Source: Thermoplasmata archaeon
GTDB lineage: Archaea > Thermoplasmatota > Thermoplasmata > Thermoplasmatales > Thermoplasmataceae
DNA: 5,780 nucleotides
Direction: 5' to 3'
Assembly: GCA_021835265.1 (NCBI GenBank)
Contig: JAKBQK010000072.1
Span: 1-5,780 of the forward strand
Shown here: positions 5,462 to 5,780 of the stretch, one piece after another
How positions within the stretch are numbered: the first letter of the stretch is position 1
Layout of the letters: the number at the start of each line of letters is the position of its first letter
Notes under the pieces: generated by a model
Seen by the model: the letters and a program-made list of their open reading frames with translations, nothing else
What the model was told of the DNA's origin: nothing
The model's database searches: none
Program-made: the position numbers and the translations under genes

Positions 5462-5531
5462 GGGGAGAATGGGATCGAATTCATGACATGACAAAAAGTA
5501 CATTTTGACATGTTTGGATATCATGGAAAAG

Positions 5532-5582
5532 TGGTATCATGGTATCCTAAAAAATTGACACTCCGGTAAAATATTGGTATCC
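5532..5582. repeat. TGGTATC direct repeats
   Basis: TGGTATC at 5532-5538, TGGTATCC at 5540-5547 and TGGTATCC at 5575-5582, with the related GGATATCATGG at 5516-5526. They are short same-strand repeats in the gene-free stretch 5377-5748, perhaps protein-binding sites. Confidence 0.35.
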
Positions 5583-5668
5583 TCGGTTCAACAAGAGAAT
5601 TTTCATAGGTATAATTTGACCTGCCTGTTTTATTGCGTGTCTTAAATCTTTTATAAATTAACTGCGAA

Positions 5669-5709
5669 TATAAATAATGATGTTTGTGACCTTATTAGCC
5701 TCAAACATC
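5669..5709 (+). promoter_or_regulatory. TATA-like element followed by a perfect 8-bp stem
   Basis: TATAAATA (5669-5676) is followed by GATGTTTG (5679-5686) and its exact complement CAAACATC (5702-5709) around a 15-base loop. TTTTATAAA at 5649-5657 is a second TATA candidate. The dyad lies where a repressor would cover the start of transcription of a gene leaving the window to the right. It could instead form a hairpin in an RNA. Confidence 0.4.
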
Positions 5710-5748
5710 GAACCACATTAGCGACTACAAGAAGATCAGATTAATCCT

Positions 5749-5780
5749 ATGCCCATGAGAATTAGCAACAGCCCGCCAAG
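5749..5780 (+). CDS. Possible start of a gene leaving the right edge
   Basis: ATG at 5749, then an open frame (MPMRISNSPP) to the end of the window, with a second ATG two codons on. A TATA-like box lies about 75 bases upstream. No good Shine-Dalgarno sequence is visible, and eleven codons cannot establish a gene. Confidence 0.2.
   Translation, partial: MPMRISNSPP

Larger units (their letters stand above)
5381..5512. repeat. TGACAT(G) direct repeats upstream of the recombinase
   Basis: TGACAT occurs at 5381-5386, 5418-5423, 5484-5489 and 5506-5511, all in the same orientation; the last three continue as TGACATG. Four copies in about 130 bases next to a recombinase gene could be arm-type or accessory binding sites, or operators. 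Spacing is uneven (37, 66 and 22 bases). No core att site could be defined. Confidence 0.4.

Noticed and set aside
5377..5780. CRISPR array or tRNA attachment site
   Set aside because: The repeats are 6-8 bases with uneven spacing, not CRISPR-like, and no tRNA cloverleaf could be traced in this stretch.

Overview
The window looks archaeal and low in GC. Candidate promoters are TATA-box-like elements about 25 bases before start codons, so several genes appear leaderless. Internal starts in the one clear operon are preceded by GTGA/GTGAT Shine-Dalgarno cores. Arginine is mostly AGA/AGG and isoleucine often ATA. A Thermoplasmata-like or methanogen-like euryarchaeon would fit, but nothing here fixes the taxon. 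The content is accessory: restriction-modification (RM), a putative HEPN RNase and a tyrosine recombinase, with several hundred bases of repeat-rich non-coding DNA.

Left half (1-3411): a compact RM cassette. A plus-strand gene running in from the left edge encodes a phospholipase-D-fold (HxK) nuclease of the BfiI/NgoFVII restriction endonuclease kind. Facing it on the minus strand is a three-gene operon with overlapping ends: a 75-residue ribbon-helix-helix (RHH) protein, a TSPPY methyltransferase with an N-terminal four-cysteine zinc site, and a second TSPPY methyltransferase. The nuclease and the last methyltransferase meet tail to tail and share one CTAG for both stop codons. One PLD nuclease plus two amino-methyltransferases is the layout of BfiI-type systems that recognise an asymmetric site. 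The RHH gene has a TATA box and a perfect 7-bp inverted repeat between that box and its start codon, suggesting an autoregulated control protein. An amber codon in the nuclease frame at 3-5, where coding-like sequence continues upstream, may mean that restriction is inactivated.

Middle (3412-4022): no long gene. It holds inverted and direct AT-rich repeats, a palindrome, a minus-strand 46-codon reading frame that looks like a gene remnant or small protein, and a plus-strand 34-codon frame coupled by ATGA to the next gene.

Right half (4023-5780): a 230-residue helical protein with an R-N-x4-H motif typical of HEPN RNases converges on a catalytic-domain-only tyrosine recombinase with all its active-site residues. 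Upstream of the recombinase lie about 370 bases with repeated TGACATG and TGGTATC words, a plus-strand TATA box with no obvious gene behind it, a perfect 8-bp stem, and a possible start of a gene leaving the window. The recombinase beside defence genes suggests a mobile or formerly mobile defence island.
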